A DNA stretch of 64,000 nt from Neckera pumila (GCA_963969595.1 OZ018416.1:13718065-13782064); one strand, 5' to 3'. Shown: positions 49,747 to 63,853, numbered from the stretch's first letter. Notes: generated by a model not told the origin, from the letters alone. Made by a program: numbers and translations.

Positions 49747-50455
49747 CCCCTAAAGGGCCAATATGCGTTTATTGGCAACATAGAAATTTTAGGTAGGTAC
49801 ATGTGACTAGAGATTTGCATATTTTGGGCTGAAATTTTTATAGAAGTGGGAGACAAGGAATATCTTTCATATGCACCAAATTTCATGGCATTTGAAAATA
49901 CAAGTCAAAAGTTATGGCCTAATATGTTATTTGTTTCTCAACTCCAGCAGTCCTGGCAGATCAGAAAAAGTCACTTTTTTCAAAAATAAAATTTTGAAAT
50001 TGATTTATTAGACTTATACATACATGGACAGCTTTGAATCATTCCATTTTGATTAATGAGTCAAATGTTACGAGGATTTTTAGTTTGCGGGCAGTTATGG
50101 ATTGTCTACTCTAAAATAAATTTTGAAGTCGTTTATTTCACTCAATTTTCAATATTTTTCAAGAAAAATAAAATTGTATGGTGTAGGTTGTTTATTAAAA
50201 CATTGCAACTATTGGGATTGGCATTTTTCAATTCCAAAATTAACTTCTTAACAATTTAGTGTTTTAAACTGTTCTCTGTTTTTTCCTACTTACTATTTTT
50301 TTCCTATATGTTCTATAATTCCAAATAATCTGAAAATTTCAAGCATGTAGTCAGCTTGTCTTGAAGAATGAAACCAAAGAAGCACAACCATTTTAGATTT
50401 TTTTTCATAATAATCTGACCTTGTGAAGTGCAGCTGCCTAGTTTTTTGCACGGCG
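49747..50455 (-). mobile_element. Type 1 TTAA-bounded element, reverse orientation, truncated
   Basis: TTAA (49743-49746) precedes CCCCTAAAGGGCCAATATGC. The interior matches 4072-5007 in reverse: AAAAGTTATGGCCTAATATG is the complement of the segment near 4830-4850. Homology ends near 50455 without a recognisable second terminus. Confidence 0.5.
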
Positions 50456-51573
50456 AAAAAATGAATAATAATGCTAGAATGTGCATCATCTACTTTAAGA
50501 AAACCAAAAGCACTCATTTGAGGACAAGCTACTATAGAAGGTCTATCCTTTTTGTACGAAATTTCAAGGATGAACAATCGCACTTCTATCATACATGCAA
50601 AGATTTTTTTTCATTCATCAGACACTTAGTATCTGCAACAACGTTACAAGGTTAACATACAGTAGCAAACTATTGCAACACTGGCAACACCACCGTATTG
50701 CATTGTAAATCTTGATATTTTTGTTTCTTTTGCTCAATCTAGATTTTAGCCTCAACTATTAAAAGTTCGATAAAAATTTGTAAGAATGAAAACATGACCC
50801 TCCATCTCAATGAGAATGTGATTGGATCATGACAATGTGTACTTAATATAATAGATAAAGAATGATAAGAATGAATACCGTAGAAGTTAGAGCACAATGC
50901 GTTGAGATGAAATTTTCATCACTATCTAACTTCTAATACAATTTCAAAGTGAAAGGCTGTACAACCACCACAAGTGAGAGTAGACAACCCCATTTCCATT
51001 CAAAGATTAATGGCTAGGGCCATAGACATTTAGCTGGTCATGTTTACACCACATAAAACCAACCAAGTGCAAAGTGGAGTCGGAGGGGTCAGAATACAGT
51101 ACAAGACAGGATCAGGTCCAAAATGGTTTTAGTATCCTCTACCGATACAATCACAAAATCATATGCGCAGCCATGTCAAGAAGGAAGTTGAGCACAACAC
51201 CTTGTATGATATACTGAAGCCCAATTTCTGTAAAATACAGCAGTGGTATTATTACAACCGGCAAGGAGGCCATGCTCTTCTCTATAAAGAATAACTAACT
51301 TATTACCAGGCTTCATCAGAGCTTGACCAAACGCCTATTCCTCACCATCCCTCTATAATACCTTACCTTACATCTGCAATCCTTCGCTTCTTTAGGCCAC
51401 CCAATTTGGGAAAACAAGAAATCACTGCCTACAAAAAGCTTCACCTTCCACTCGTGTCCTCCAAATTCGTCCTACTTGGGGCTGACAAATGAACCTTGAA
51501 GACGATTCTACAAGATGCACGGGAGTCGCTTGCCTAATAAAATGCGTGAGAGGGAATACATCTACTTAGTGCA

Positions 51574-54500
51574 TTACAGCAACATTCTCTGGGGATTACC
51601 CAAATTCTTCCGAAATGCAGCTAAGAACCGGCCTGCATTATCAACAAAAGGATACCAGACAGCGCTTAGTTTTTCAGGTTTTCAGTGGTTTCAGCAGAAA
51701 CTGTAAGACGGAAACCGGTATTAGCAGATTAGCTGAGTTCTACTGATAAATATCTCTCTTAACAAAATTTTACACTATCAAAGGAAAAAATATCATACAG
51801 ATTTAAAAAGATGTTAATGGTATACTATTGTTATTCTAATAGAACATTAGATCGATATTAAGTTCACGTCAAATTAATGTTAATATCAAGTTAATAGGTG
51901 CCAGTATAGTATCAAATTAATGCCAAGGATAGTGCCATTAGGTTAACACCATTTGCTGTGCACTTCCGATAAGCTAACATTACATGAATCCAATGCCTAT
52001 AAACTTAACGTTAAAATACTTTGTAAATTTGGGGCTCGGGGAATTTTTAGGTTAAAGCTGCTGCACAATTGGTTTCAAATAAAGCCAACAATGACGCAAA
52101 TAGTGACGCAACATAGACGGATACAAGCCCTAAAGCCAACTCGTCAAGCAAGAAAATGCAAATGCTCACCTCCAGTATCACCGTCATAAACCCGGTGATC
52201 GACAGATATGGTTACCAACATTTCTGTTACGGTCTTCGGACCTGCCATAAGAAATTTAAACATTACCAGGCTGCAAATCTAGGAGGCAGACTACAGAGGT
52301 GCCAATGTTACCAACTATAATGAAAACTGGTTAGTACACGACGGTCACATGGTGACATAGATGTAACTCTTTTGAAAGAATCTATGTATCTTCTGCAGAT
52401 TCAATAGATGGCAAGGAAAAACACATGTAGGGAGCGAGGAAAGAACTTAATACCTTCACTTTCTTCATCCCAAACCACCTTCTGCACACCCCTACCCACG
52501 GCAAGAATGCATGCCTGCATACCAGAGAAAAACATTACCATTAGAAACAAAATCCTTCGATACATAATGCCAAGTCCGGTTTTCAAGGCAGATTTGTCAA
52601 CATTCCATTCGATATTCAGAAAAGCGTTATAATTCATAACGCAGCCCCTCTTTCCACACCCTTAGATTTGCGAAAGTACAGATGTGGACGTCTGTGATGA
52701 ACTATTAGACTTGGCATTATGTCCCATATTGCTCGAGAGCCCGGCTCTCGAGCATTATCTAGTCCATAACGACCCAAACAGAAAGTACCCAGCACAAGCT
52801 ATTATTATAACGATAAAGAGGTAGGAATACCTGAGGTGGATTGATGATGGCACAAAAGTGGTCTACTTGGAACATACCAAGGTTTGAAATGCTATACATC
52901 AACCACAAAACAAAGAGTTAGTCATCTATACATAGAATTGAATCACAAATCCTTACATAAATCTTTAAAACACAAGAAATACCTGGGGTTTCCCAGCTAT
53001 TACCCAACACAAGGGTAGCAAGAACTGAAGTAAAAAATTGGTAGCTAAAAACAGTGGAAGCAAGAACTGACCTGAATGTGCCACCTTGAAATTCATGTGG
53101 TTTCAACTTCCCTTGCCGAGCCTTCTCAGCTAAAGATTTCACCTGTAGCACGATCACAGTAGATTTGGAATATCCGTCTATGTCAGTCTTCATATGTATT
53201 TTCGACACTATATATATTCAGTCCACAGTTAATACGTTTTGAAAAGTTTAGTCAAAACCATAAATCAGCTGAGGACATGCAGCATAATGAGATCGTACCT
53301 CAGCCGAAATTGCTGACAGTGACTTCTGATCGGCATTCTTCAGGATCGGTGTGATCAAACCCTGCGTTTTCCAAAAAGGCACAGTCAATTGAAATCTTTG
53401 TTCTTGAAGATTGTTGATGCGACTATAACGTAGTTTGAGATCAATAATTGTTCATAGTGAAGTAGGGATTCAGGAAATAGTCATACCTTGTCAGTTGCAA
53501 CAGCAATTGATATGTCAATGGACTCGTTGTTTATTCTGTCTCCTGCTTTGTCATCCCAAAAAGCTGCACAATACCATCATTCCATTTTGTTGTTAGGTTC
53601 GAAGAGGAGATATAAATAGTGTAACCTATATGTGAAATTCACTCAATAGGGCTCATTATAGTGAAGTCACATAACATCTCTCCGACAGGACGTGCCCAAG
53701 CGCACTCACAATCGAGCCACTCACAATCTATATGATAGAGCCAAAAGTAGAATCGAGGTTAATGTCCTCAAGTGGAACACATGACTGTGCTTCGTTCACT
53801 GAATCGATATAGAAGCCAATAGGGTCAGGTCTATACTTTTCCCACTTCACAAAGTACCAAAAAACTTGCCGACATGGCTATTCTCCTTCGGGTTCTGACC
53901 GAAGGACACAAATGACTTGGAAGGCATCCACCCATAGCTACGCCTGTACATAAAGAACCGTTACCATTTGCTTCAGGAACCTCCCTCAGAGCCAGAGCCG
54001 CAGCCTTGATGACAAAGTCATTTACTGAAATAGATATTCCATGCTTCTCTGCAGAACGTCAGATCCACATTAGAAATAGTAACAGGTCTGTTTCTAACAC
54101 ATAAATGTGAATCCCAAACCATGACGTCAAATTCGAGATAGAGAAGCTGTAAGTATCTAAAAACAAACCCCAAAACACATATTGAGCATATGAATTGGGT
54201 GAAATACCTTTCAGCTCTTTCCTGAACCGTAACGTTGGATCCAGAATTGTGTCTGCAAAAGGAGGAAACAGAATCAGTACAAAACGAAATGCATCAACTG
54301 CCAAAGGGAATGACTGTACTGCCCAGCCCGTTAAAACTAAAATCCAGCTAAAAACCAGACACCAGTACAAAATACACGAGAATCGTTTCAAATGGAGACC
54401 AATTGAGCATTCGATTTCTGACCTGATTGTAAGTAGGCATGAGGTATGCTACTCTTGGACTCGAGCAGCCTCTTTCCAATAATCTGCAAGAACGAAAAGA

Positions 54501-57500
54501 AAGCAATATACCACATGAATACTGTCCCACAAATTTGTAGAGGAAGTCACAAGTCGAGCAAGCACTCCTCTGAGAAGAAATTGCCATCCGCAGGACATAC
54601 TACGGACCTATATAATCAAGACAAAGCACTGAGGGAGAAGCAATCAAATGGATTACCTTGCGGATAGTGGAGTTGGGTGTATCTTCAAAACTTAACGGTG
54701 TGTCTGGTGTTGCAGTTTTAGATGGTGCACTTTTCTCAGCAGCAGTACTCTTTGCAGCACCACCAGCTTGCGGTTTCAATCCACCTTTCACGGCAGCCAA
54801 CACATCACCTTTAACAACCGCTCCACGGGGCCCCGTCCCTCTTATTTGAGAGGCATCAAGACCACTTTCGGCAAGAAGCTTTTTAACCGCAGGGCCTATC
54901 CTACCCTGACCACCTGAACCGGTCATGGGAGCTGGAGCTGGGGGTGTTGCAGTTGAAGATGGTTGGCTCGCAGTAGATTGAGACTCGGAGGCTCCAGCTG
55001 CAGGAGCAGATGCGCCACTGTAACTTGCAAATTTTCCAAGATTCTCAGCTGTCTCAGCCTGTAAAAAAATGCACGATTCAGACAAAGCAAATGAGGCAAG
55101 GTTGACGAAGAACGACGTGACTGTCCTCCAGAACCGTCAACGGCAGGCATCCGCATCAATTAAGGTCCTGAACTCTCACCAAATTCAGATGTTATGGAAA
55201 TTCAGTCTCTAAAAGAATACATTCACGGTACTACAAAAAGTAAGAAGCTCCTTCCTACACTCTGTTTGGAAAAAGAGGAAAGATTGTATTAATACAATTG
55301 ACATGCAGATTAATAGCATGTCAAGACACTTAAAGGAATTGAGGTGCAAGCAGTTCATGGACAAACCTCAGCACAAACGATCCTTCATAACCAGACGCTA
55401 ACTAACGTAAGTAGATTCAAATACGGTACTCAGAAGGCAGGTTCAACGCTCTCTGCCGAATAATTATTAACCTGCCGAAAACTAGGAATGTTCTGTCAAT
55501 ATTCCAAAATATTCTTTCTTTGTCCATATAGATTAGTTTATTTCCAAAATTTTGGCATCCATTTTTAGAATTATTTTTTGCCAACCCTGATCACGAGCAC
55601 GGTAGTTATATGCCCTTCAAGACCCTAAATACAACATGACATCATCTAGAATACAGCCACGAAACTCCGTAAATCCTAGGCATCTCAAGTAACCATTTTC
55701 CCGCAAATAGCCATCAGAACTTACAATGATGCACAACTCCATCCCAACTTGCACATCCTTAGTGCCAGATGGAATCATAATTTTCGCCACATACCTGCAG
55801 CAGCCGAAAAATAAGGAGGACTCAACCTCAGACTCCAGTATACACAAAGCAGAAACCACACGGACGACAATTATGTTTGCACCAAGCGCTTGAAAATCTT
55901 ACTTAACTATTTTCCGTGGGATTATTTGCAACTTTGAGGCATATGTTTGGCACTCACCCATCTTCCAAAGACTCGAAGTCCAGAGTAGCCTTATCAGTTT
56001 CAATATCACAGAGGACATCACCCGCTGCCACCTGTTGTACTCCCATATTCGCGTTAGAGAAGAGACAGTCAAAAATAAATATTTATGTACATAAATGAAG
56101 ATAAACGCTTGAATAAGGATAGTAAAGGAATATTTCCGTACCTGGTCACCTTCCTTCTTCTTCCAGGTTCCAACATTACCTTGTGTCTGCATATAACATC
56201 CCACCCACAGAAAGATTGGGCGGCAAAAAAAAAAATGGAATTGTAAAGGGCAAAGAAAGCCTCATAATATATGAACTCAAAACTAGACTTGATGCAGAGA
56301 GACGACCGTGAAGTAAATGAGCATACCATGGTTGGCGAAAGTGCAGGCATCGCCAAGACTTGATGAGCTGGAAGATCAACTGGCGGTGATTTTGGAGGTG
56401 GGGCTGCAGAAGGCCCTGGCTGTTGTTTTGGAGGAGATGCTTGGGGTTCAGGTTTGGCTCCACCCGCACCTCCTCCCTGACTATAATTAGCAAACTTGTC
56501 AATATTATCCTCACTCTCTGCCTGCATTCAGAACCGTGCGGTCATCAGTGTCCCCTCAACATCTGCTTTCCCTCATTCTCAAAGGTACAAGTACTCGCTT
56601 TTTTCTCTCCTGTAAGCAAAATCTGAAAGCTTTACAAGAAAAATGCATTACCATGAGTAAACTTATGTGATCTTAAGGTATCCTCAAACGTACTACCTCA
56701 CACAACTTACAATTACACAAAGAGCTTTGCCAACAGGTACATCCTTTGAACCAGCAGGCATCAAAATTTTAGCCAAAACTCTGCAAAAAGACATCAGAAC
56801 GACTTAATATGAAACAGCTTTACATGGGAAATTGCAATCAATAGCTTCAGAACAGCAGGATATAAAGTAACGCATGATTCAGCTAGAACTATGAAGCTGA
56901 AAAGAAACTGCGAAGATGCCAAGGCCAGAGTACAATGAATAGCAGCAAGAAGCACAGCAAGACAACGTCATCCTAATAATTGTTTATACCCGTCTTCAAG
57001 CGATTCAAAGTCGATAGTGGCTTTGTCAGTTTCAATATCACATAGGACATCCCCTGCAGCTACCTGCATATTCAAGAATGGTAACAATGAAATCAGCAAT
57101 CACTCCTTAGGATTCTAGAGAAATTTGAATAATAGACAATTATAGAAGGTAAGGAAATGCAGTAGGTAAGGAAAAATTAGATAAGATAGAAGGCATACCG
57201 TGTCTCCTTCCTTTTTCTTCCAATTGCCAACATTTCCTTGAGTCTATGCAGTTCATATCATAATTCACACACAACCAACAATGTACGCTGGTCAACCTTT
57301 GAAATCTTGTCAAAAGACTTCATTTAAATTTGGTCTCGTTTGAAAAACATGAAGTATTCTATTACCTTAAAGTAAAGTATTCTATTACATGCGAAAGGTC
57401 GATGGGTACTGTATCTAAAGTACGTCAGCTATTACACCTTGAAATCTTCTCAAGATATTATGTAATTTATCTCAAGTTTCGCACTAATGATCTTTGAAAT

Positions 57501-60500
57501 ATTTGGATATGTCATTTGAATATGGATCATTCAGAGAGTTTCAAAACATACACAAATACGTCAGAAAAGCATTCCAATATTTCAGATGTAAGGTCAAAAC
57601 TGATAATGGAAAGCAAGGACTGAAATAACTGAAAGGAGATTTGCGTTAAATGGTCAATGAAGCCACTGATCATATCCATACCATTGTCGGAGACAACGCT
57701 GGCATAGCAAGAACTTCGTGAGGGGGAAGGTCAGCCGGAGGTGGAGATGGGCTTGAAGCTGGGCTTGGAGTTGGAGGTGCATGCTGCTTTGGCGGAGGAG
57801 GCGCTGATGGAGCTGCCTGTCCACCTCCTGAACTTGCTCCATCGCCTTTATAACTTGCAAACTTTTCCAAGCCATCATCGCTCTCAGCCTGCACCAACAA
57901 CGTCATTACTTATAGCTTTCACACCTGAGAGCAAAAATCTCTTTTCAACTATGAAATATTGGACCACTAACACATTCTTTGCAAGACCCAAGAGCCAAAG
58001 ATGTGTAATTATCCAGTACTCCATGATGGCATCAAAATCAACAACCTGCAAGATTCTGAGATGACCTTCTAAGCCTCTTCAAAGGACTAAACGAGTCTTT
58101 TACCAATCTAAGTTGAAATCCACGTCAGTCTTCTCCCGTAGAAAGGTGCACCTCTAAATTGCAATAAGTTAGCATCTCGCTTGACAGATTAATATACTCA
58201 ATTCTGCTCCTAGCCAAGGGCAAGTGTGAGTCAGGGCTTACAACAACGCAAAGAGGATTTCCAACTGGCACATCCTTTGTTCCCGCTGGACACAATATCT
58301 TCGCTAGGACTCTGTAAAAATGAAAACTATTATCAATCCCTTGCAACAGGAGCATTGACTACAATGCAAAATTTGAATAGTCAAGAGAAGTGCTTCAGCG
58401 AAATACTATTTGCAAAGTATACAAAACAATCACGAAGAGCTTCAGTGCAACTAACCCATCTTCCATGCACTCCAGATCAAGAGTAGCCTTGTCAGTCTCA
58501 ATGTCGCACAAGACTTCACCAGCTGCTACCTGAACAAATATTCACATTGAGTACGTCAAATATTTGCCACCTTGTTCGAGTGCAGAAAGACACTAGGCGG
58601 GAGGACTCTCACCGTATCTCCTTCTTTCTTTTTCCACTTTCCGACATTTCCTTGGGTCTGTAAGAAATAAACCATTGTTAGTACTATAAGACCATAATCA
58701 TTGAACACAAGATGACTATCAACGGCAGCTCTTATACAATTTCATAATAGATTTCCTAAGGTTTAGGTCTCCAAAAATAGTAGAATAAATTACCATAGTT
58801 GGTGATAAAGCAGGCATTGTAATAATTTCATGAGGGGGTAGATCTGTGGTATCGACCAGCAACCAGTCAGTACACTTGCCTACAATTGATTCATACAGAG
58901 CCAGTACATGAGTCTAGAACAGATTCATTCATGCACCATAATACTGCAAAACATCGAAAATTTCACACGAACTCATGTAAGAGCATGCCGCATACAAAAG
59001 ATTTAAGGCACATCGCAGAAGCGGAAATGTCGAAGAAGATGATGTACCTCCCGAAGCGTACCCGCGAACACCACCAGCAAACTGCTCAACCCAAACCAGA
59101 AGAGTCAATTATCAAGTACTAGTGATGAAGTCGATTTATTTATCAAAGGAGCTCCCTGTACAATAGTTAATAGCATACCTATAAATTTCATCATGAGCTT
59201 TCAATTCTATGTGAAGGTAGGTATTTCATTTGCTTTTATCCTTGACTCCTCCTGGCTTAAATTCTTGTGCATTGCAAGGTTGCTTGTCACTTCTAGTCAA
59301 TTTTAAAATTGAAGAAAAGGAATTATCAAGCCACGACAGTACTTCGTTCAGTCGCTAGAGTGTATTGTATGCTGTACTAAATTCCTCTGTAAATCACTAA
59401 ACTTGAACACTAAACACACATTCATATCAAACCCAAATGTACCTTTGGAGTCAAAAATCCATGGCGTTCCTCAATGAACGACAATGAGGTGAAGTCGTTC
59501 CTATTTACCAAAACAATGGAAAAGGTCAGAGACTATATCTAAAACTGGACTCCCACACCGTTGGAAGTACGATGCATCTCCAAAACTTACGAATGACACT
59601 TTTTCTCAATAAAATATATATGCCATGATTATACCATGACTTGCAACAAACAACCAGTATTAATGATCAGATATTCAAACATTTGTTATCCAGCAAAACT
59701 CAGGTCAATATATGCCAATTACTAACACTACAAGCAACAGACAACAGCATTGATTTCTCGAAGTTAATCATTCCTAGCAAGAATCTGTTTTCCAAATACG
59801 TTCACAGCATGGATGCGTATTCTGTAGACCCACCTCTTTACCAAATCAGAATTCAACTGGTTCGTCCGTCCACCAGGAGGACTGCATACGTTTCAAAAAT
59901 TTCAGTGTCAAAAGAAAAAATCATCATCATCAATTGGAACGTCTCGGTGAGAGCCTTTACACTCAACATTGTAGTCGATGCTAGAACAACCTATACAAAA
60001 TTGACCTAAAACCCAAGGTCAAGGCATGAATACAGGTTTAGACACCACTTAACACATGTTTCTAGTTTAGATATTATTAATATGTTGACCTTCAAGTAAA
60101 TTGAAATAAGCCCGAGTATTTCAACATAATAATTGACGAGTCCATGTGATCTACGGCCAACATTTCCAACAAATGTTGTAAAGCATTGTATGAACAGGAA
60201 AATCCTCGTGCATTGACCTTAACCATCTGGAACCTTGAAAATAAAGCAGTTGCTCTACACTCAATCTGCAACGATTGAGTGTAAAACCAAGAACTCAAAC
60301 ATCAATTCGGCGATCAGCTGCTCGAGAAACTAAACTAATCAGTTCTCAAACTGAGCGACATTCCATTGGCATCCATGATCGCCGCAGATTCCCAGACCAA
60401 GCAGAAGTCGCAACTACAGAGTACTACATAGAAATCCCGATCACAGCACGTCTGCCCTCATTCGCTCCATTGCTAGTGAAAAATACCCTAATTCGATCCA

Positions 60501-60684
60501 GACCCCGAGATTGATCTCAAATCCCAGCTCATTCACCAAAAGAATCACAGAAACCACAACAAAGAAGAAATGGTCAATACCGAGGGTAATGATGGGGAGC
60601 CACAGTGCGAGCTCCAAACAAGCTGCTCGTGAGCGCTCTGGCCATCCGCTCCTGCATAACCCGAGCTCGCCATGTGCCCGCCAT
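51574..60684 (-). CDS. Dihydrolipoamide acetyltransferase (E2) of the mitochondrial pyruvate dehydrogenase complex, three lipoyl domains
   Basis: E2 transfers acetyl groups to CoA and forms the complex core. Exon 1 (60684-60581) encodes a likely mitochondrial presequence ([20 protein letters not shown]). Next come 59081-59048 ([11 protein letters not shown]) and three lipoyl domains with matching exons: L1 58843-58794, 58657-58613, 58529-58456, 58311-58242; L2 57888-57682, 57243-57199, 57063-56990, 56780-56711; L3 56521-56327, 56186-56142, 56031-55958, 55794-55725. Each has DIETDKAT, with the lipoylated Lys. Exon 55058-54657 holds the E1/E3-binding domain ([20 protein letters not shown]). The catalytic domain spans 54483-54423, 54252-54208, 54048-53965, 53563-53487, 53361-53299, 53142-53072, 52891-52831, 52514-52454, 52241-52170, 51632-51574, with DHRVYDG carrying the catalytic His. 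Phase holds from the second exon onward (702 residues). Exon 1 ends in phase 2 and exon 2 needs phase 0, so a small exon is missing or the exon 1 donor differs. Confidence 0.93.
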
Positions 60685-62124
60685 GACAGCAGTCCACCCC
60701 GAACCCTAACTCACAACCTTCAATCACAACAACCTCCGATCAATATCCCTTTCCTCAGCAAAAAAAGAATCTGCAACCTCGCGAATCCGATACAGAAACT
60801 CGATCCCCTCCGATCCAAGTGCAAACTCCAAATTCCAACAGACCTGAAGCCGATTTTCGCGAGAATTCACGGAATTCCAGCCGCTGTTCTCCGTCTTCAC
60901 AACTTGCTAGGTCTTTTTCTCCTCTCCATGTGAGGAATTTGCTAGAAATGTGATGCGGAGAACTTGCGGCGTGGGATCGATTGTTGAGAATGTGCCTGGG
61001 CAATGCATTTGGCGAGACGGGGCTTTGTTTGAGCAGTCGACCAACTTGGGAAGAGCTTGCAAATACCGACCGCTGGATGGACATCGAATCCAAAGTAAAG
61101 ATCCAGTCGAAATAACCGACCACTAGTCAGAAACACTAACCATTGGACGGAAATTGCGCTGTAGCGAATATTGGCTCAGTGCATCGGCCGTCTGATAGAC
61201 GGATACCAATCATGCAGCTTCCATTGGTCGGGGTTGCCTACCCCTGGTCGAAATAACTGAGCTTTCGGTTGCGCAGCGACCATTGGACGAAGATCTTCGG
61301 ACGAGCTTCGCAAGCGTCGACTAACGCGACCATTGGTCGGCGACTGATCAAAGTCTTTGCTTTTTAGCCATAGTAAACAGGTCAGGAGTTCGAACTGGAA
61401 TGGAGTTAAGGTGCGGTGATACGTATTACCGTGTATTATAACGGTCTCCCGCTCCCGCGCTTCGTCTCCTTCATCTCCTTCGACTTCTTGAAGCTCTGTT
61501 TCTCCTCCTTTTCTTGCCAGTCCTGCACAATGTCGTGTTTGATGGAATAAGTAGTGGCCGGGAAAATCGGTAACTTGTGTCATGAGGCTCTGATATTGTT
61601 TGGGCATCAGTAGTCTCCCTGGTCATTGTCACTGAGTTGAATGCGCTCTTGATGCGATCTGTTGAGCATGTCAATTGCGTACGTAGTGGCAATTCTTGTG
61701 TTTTTGAACTGGTTATGATCTTCAGTGCATTGTATGTTTTGTGCAAAATTTTGACTTCATGTATTTTGACTTGATTGTGGAAATTATGAATTGGTCTTTC
61801 AGTAGGTGAATCACCGGACGAATTTAAGAGCTATTTCGTTGGGTCACTTGTCTCATGAAGTTCTGACATTTTTGACGAATCAGTCGTCTTTCGTGCCATT
61901 GCCGCAGAGTTCGGTATCGGATCTAAAAAAACTCGGTTGTCAATTGCGTGTTGAAAATTCTTCGATCTTTAAGTAAATGTTGATCGTATAATGTGTTCTT
62001 TAAGTGGGTGAATTAACAGAGAATTTTGAGGGACGATTGTTGTTGATAAATACTTCTTGTCACATAATTTGTTTACATCTTACTCTCTCTAAATAGGCGC
62101 GTTTTCAAGTACTGATCTGCGAAG
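60685..62124. other. Divergent intergenic region between E2 and SWEET
   Basis: The two genes point away from each other, so both promoters lie here. Frames at 61176-61607 (-) and 60755-61123 (-) have no domain-like content and are not supported. A CT-rich stretch near 61460-61500 would suit a SWEET 5' leader. No TATA box was assigned. Confidence 0.45.
61100..61345. promoter_or_regulatory. Cluster of CCATTGG (inverted CCAAT) motifs
   Basis: ACCATTGGACGG (61139-61150), CCATTGGTCGG (61221-61231), ACCATTGGACGA (61279-61290) and ACCATTGGTCGG (61329-61340) share the core CCATTGGWCGR. Two GTCGAAATAAC copies (61107 and 61247) lie among them. CCAAT boxes bind NF-Y. The cluster may drive E2, SWEET or both, or it may be a small decayed repeat. 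Confidence 0.4.
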
Positions 62125-63853
62125 ATGGTGAAGCCTGGGACGGACGACGTTTTGACTGTACTTGGAATTCTAGGTACGTGTGCCCAGCCGCAGGGCGCAA
62201 GATTGCTTGAAAATCAGCATGCAATGAATAAAATTTTCTTCAAAATACAATGAAACTGAAATCAATTGAGAAAATACTCTTTATTCACTCGGCTGAAGTA
62301 AACTAGGAAAAGCGTGGTTATGATAAGTTCTTCGGGATACGTGGAGGGAGCTAACACTGTTATCATTATTCGAGTAGTGTTCCTTAATTACGGATCACAA
62401 CGTCAACTCCACGAGTTTGGCACTTTCAGGATGCTCGACCTGAAACTTAAATCTGCCCCAGTCCTAGTTCGGTGAGCTTTGTGTAGATGAATGTCATAAT
62501 TTCTGGATCACAGAATCGCGACATTTCAGCGAAATTGACAAAAGGACCACCTAACATACGACTAGGAGAGGAAATTCTAGTCATCATATGAATGTACTCA
62601 CCAGATCGTTTGACAAATGAATAAGTGTTGATCCTCAAATTCCACTTGATCCAGAAGACTCTCCGTATACTCAGTAAGGACGTTAATGTCATTCATTGGC
62701 AAATTACACGAGACGATATGAAGACTAGCATGACAGAGTTTGGAAACAATCCTCTGTTGTTTTGTTACCAGAGACACAATGCAAAACTAGTACAAGTACT
62801 CGAGGGATCAGCAACGTAGTGAGATAGCTCTATAGGCCTTGTGACCGTAATAATCTGCTCAGAGCACTTTCTGACTGGTGTTTACTTGGTTGTGCCTTCA
62901 CAGGAAATATCACCTCGATGGGACTGTTTCTATCCCCCATGTGAGCATATAGTGAACAAAATCCGAATATTACATAATTGATTACAATTTGATTGATTAC
63001 AATTTGTTTGACAACTCGTCCAATTCCAGTGATAGTACATCGATTGATTGAAAATGTAAGCAAAATGCTAGGGTCGTGATCTACGTCACTTGATAAGATA
63101 TGAAGTCGATTACCAGTGTACTGAAATATGAAATAACAATGATTGTATTTAAAGGCCCACATTCTACAAGATCTGTAAGGCGAAGAGCACAGGACAGTAC
63201 TCAGCTTTGCCATACGTTGCAACCCTCCTGAATTGCATGTTATGGACCTTCTACGGATCCGGAGCTGTGGCCGGACTCATTTTTGTGGTGTCCATCAACG
63301 TCGCTGGCTTGATCATGGAGGGATGTTATGTTACCATTCATCTTCTTTTTGGATCCCACAACAGCAGGGTATGTTTCCTGACTGAAACTTCCAGCTGAGA
63401 ATATTTATATGTAGAGTGTAACATGATTCCCGAGTCAAGAGAGCAGCTTAGAAGAGCAATTCGAACAATAATTATTGGTATGTAGTGGAAACCGAATTGT
63501 TGTAAGCTCCTGCATATCAAACGACAAGAATGCGTTGGAACGACATTCCGTCATATTATCATTAAAACCATGCCTCTCTTAGCACCTGCTCCCACTTGCG
63601 ATTCTGCTTCAGAGATGATGATACTGAGGTTGTGCTTTGGATTATTTTCTGCAAGACGACATTCCTACTAATGTCATCCTGAAAAATGCAGAAAACAATA
63701 TCCATACTGCTCGCAATTATTAGCATATTGTATGGAGCTTTGGTATCTGTGGTTCTGGTGGTTGTCAAGTCCAAGGATGGTCGAGCTGAGGTGGTCGGTT
63801 CAGTTTGCGTTATCATCGGGGTGCTTATGTACGCAGCTCCTCTGTCTGTCATG
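62125..63853 (+). CDS. SWEET (MtN3/saliva) sugar transporter, 5' part only
   Basis: SWEET proteins carry sugars down their gradient across the plasma membrane or tonoplast, with seven helices built as two three-helix MtN3 units joined by a linker helix. Four exons are visible, all phase-consistent: 62125-62173 (MVKPGTDDVLTVLGILG), 62904-62940 (NITSMGLFLSPM), 63155-63368 and 63692-63853. Helix 1 runs from VLTVLGILG to the SPMPTF motif. Helix 2 is in ALPYVATLLNCMLWTFYG, and helix 3 is in LIFVVSINVAGLIMEGCYV. The linker helix is in ISILLAIISILYGALVSVV, and the second unit begins VVGSVCVIIGVLMYAAPLSV. The gene continues past the window; the last donor seen is ATG|GTGAGC at 63853. Exon 2 is very short (37 bp), which suits the family. 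Which sugar it carries cannot be told. Confidence 0.92.

Larger units (their letters stand above)
42686..51573. other. AT-rich gene-free spacer with transposon fragments
   Basis: No reading frame with protein-like composition was found. Recognisable content is limited to members of the TTAA-bounded family (44035-45240 and 49747-50455). The final kilobase is the 3' flank of the E2 gene. Confidence 0.6.

Noticed and set aside
50293..50655. Overlapping frames of 75-99 codons on both strands
   Set aside because: They overlap the end of a reversed TTAA element, use AT-rich low-quality codons and show no domain.
60545..61123. Minus-strand frames overlapping and upstream of the E2 first exon
   Set aside because: One is an alternative frame of the E2 presequence exon; the other has no protein-like features.
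61176..61607. 143-codon minus-strand frame in the E2-SWEET spacer
   Set aside because: No ordinary composition or domain, no splice context, and it overlaps the CCAAT-motif cluster and the presumed promoters.
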